From: Elusimicrobiota bacterium
GTDB lineage: Bacteria; Elusimicrobiota; Elusimicrobia; Elusimicrobiales; UBA9959
Direction of reading: 5' to 3'
Assembly (NCBI GenBank): GCA_030639665.1
Contig: DAOWCC010000147.1
Span: 1-6,017, forward strand
Length of the DNA stretch: 6,017 nt
Made by a program: the position numbers and the translations under genes. Below the pieces are notes generated by a model. It had not been told where the DNA came from, ran no database searches, and was given only the letters and a program-made list of their open reading frames with translations. The stretch's first letter is position 1, and the number at the start of each line of letters is the position of its first letter. Positions 5,283 through 6,017 of the stretch are shown in pieces.

Positions 5283-6017
5283 TCTTTCATATATCTCTTT
5301 GTAGAGGCCATTGGCTTTCATAAGTTCTTTATGTTTACCTTGTTCCGCAATCTTGCCGCCGGACAGCGTTAGTATATGGTCGGAGTTTTCTATGGTTTTT
5401 ATTCGGTGAGTTGCGAGCAGGCAGAGGGTTTGAGGAAATTCTTTTTTAAATATCCGCCAAAAATTTTCTTCCGTTAAAGCGTCCATGGCGCTGGTAGCGT
5501 CATCCAAAACAAGAATTTCGGGATTAATACTGAGAGCTCTCGCCAGCGATAATCTTTGCTTTTGACCGCCGGATATGGACAGGCCTCTTGTTCCCACGAA
5601 AGTATTAAGTTTTTTCGGGAATTTATTCATGTCTTGTTTAAGTTGAGATACTTTGACGGCTTTTTCAATGGCTTCTTTTGAAATATCTTTTCTCCCCATT
5701 GTTATATTGTTTAAAATGGTGTCGGAAAAAATATACGCCTCTTGTGAAACAAAACTTATTTTTTCTCTAAGTGATTTGGTATCAATTTTTCTGATATCCA
5801 GGTCATTTATTTTTATCATGCCGTCCGAATATTCTTCAAGACGCAGTATTAGTTTAAGAAGAGAGGTTTTACCGCACCCTATTTTCCCCACAATGGCGAT
5901 TCTTTGGCCTTTCTCAGCCGAAAAGCTTATATCCTTTAGCAAATAAGAATTATCCTTCGCCACAGTGAATGAAACTTTTTTAAATTCAATTGTATTTATT
6001 TCATCTCCCAATGATTC
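5241..6017 (-). CDS. ABC exporter, C-terminal ATP-binding domain (5' partial)
   Basis: The reading frame runs off the window at 6017, so the TTG at 6009-6011 is not taken as the start. A transmembrane domain probably precedes this part. Counting from that TTG codon as residue 1: an A-loop-like aromatic at Y23, Walker A GKIGCGKT (42-49), Q-loop Q90, signature ISGGQ (146-150), Walker B ILVLDD (166-171), D-loop SAMD (174-177) and H-loop H202. The position after the Walker B Asp is Asp (D171) instead of the catalytic Glu. In TM287/288 and BmrC/BmrD this marks the degenerate ATP site of a heterodimeric exporter. The tail YKEIYEREKLEEEL is usual for this class. I infer an inner-membrane multidrug- or lipid-type exporter needing a partner subunit with an intact Glu. 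The partner, if present, lies outside the window. It converges on the YidE-like gene across the repeat region. Confidence 0.9.
   Translation of the reverse strand, partial: ESLGDEINTIEFKKVSFTVAKDNSYLLKDISFSAEKGQRIAIVGKIGCGKTSLLKLILRLEEYSDGMIKINDLDIRKIDTKSLREKISFVSQEAYIFSDTILNNITMGRKDISKEAIEKAVKVSQLKQDMNKFPKKLNTFVGTRGLSISGGQKQRLSLARALSINPEILVLDDATSAMDALTEENFWRIFKKEFPQTLCLLATHRIKTIENSDHILTLSGGKIAEQGKHKELMKANGLYKEIYEREKLEEELHNINPE

Noticed and set aside
5653..5946. Plus-strand 97-codon frame inside the ABC gene
   Set aside because: Antisense to the region from Walker A to past the Q-loop; no independent support.

Overview
The window is AT-rich bacterial chromosome. It carries four protein genes in three transcription units and one repeat-dense intergenic stretch. 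The Sel1 protein has a Sec signal peptide, and the MFS protein belongs to the PAT/AmpG family, which handles peptidoglycan fragments in Gram-negative bacteria; together these suggest a diderm host. The sequence does not fix the phylum. The protein types would suit Elusimicrobiota, Spirochaetota or Bacteroidota-like lineages, but this is only an impression.

Layout. Bases 1-137 look like the decayed 3' end of a plus-strand gene, with coding-like sequence scattered over two frames. Bases 161-2653 hold a minus-strand pair: an AmpG-like MFS permease, then 24 bp later a secreted Sel1-repeat protein, probably co-transcribed. Bases 2654-2909 are a divergent promoter region containing three stem-loop candidates, one of them a perfect 16-bp stem with a 3-nt loop. 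Bases 2910-4565 encode an AspT/YidE-type secondary transporter with two TrkA_C (RCK_C) domains between its membrane halves. I move its start to ATG 2910. Bases 5241-6017 hold the C-terminal nucleotide-binding domain of an ABC exporter on the minus strand, cut by the window edge. Its catalytic Walker B position is Asp-Asp instead of Asp-Glu, as in the degenerate subunit of heterodimeric exporters.

The 675 bp between the convergent YidE-like and ABC genes (4566-5240) contain no intact gene but are built from repeats. There is a 246-bp MITE-like unit with inverted ends (4597-4842). Directly abutting it is a second copy of the ABC gene's 3' end plus its downstream flank (4841-4944 against 5179-5282). 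The octamer AATCCTGT or a one-base variant recurs four times in both orientations. The shared copies are almost identical outside the gene and diverge inside the coding tail. This raises the possibility of a dispersed repeat family that captures or donates C-terminal protein tails, and it is the best candidate here for something undescribed.

The genes do not form one obvious pathway. Three of the four are membrane transport proteins (a possible muropeptide permease, a possible amino-acid or carboxylate exchanger, an ABC exporter), and the Sel1 protein would act in the periplasm or outside the cell.
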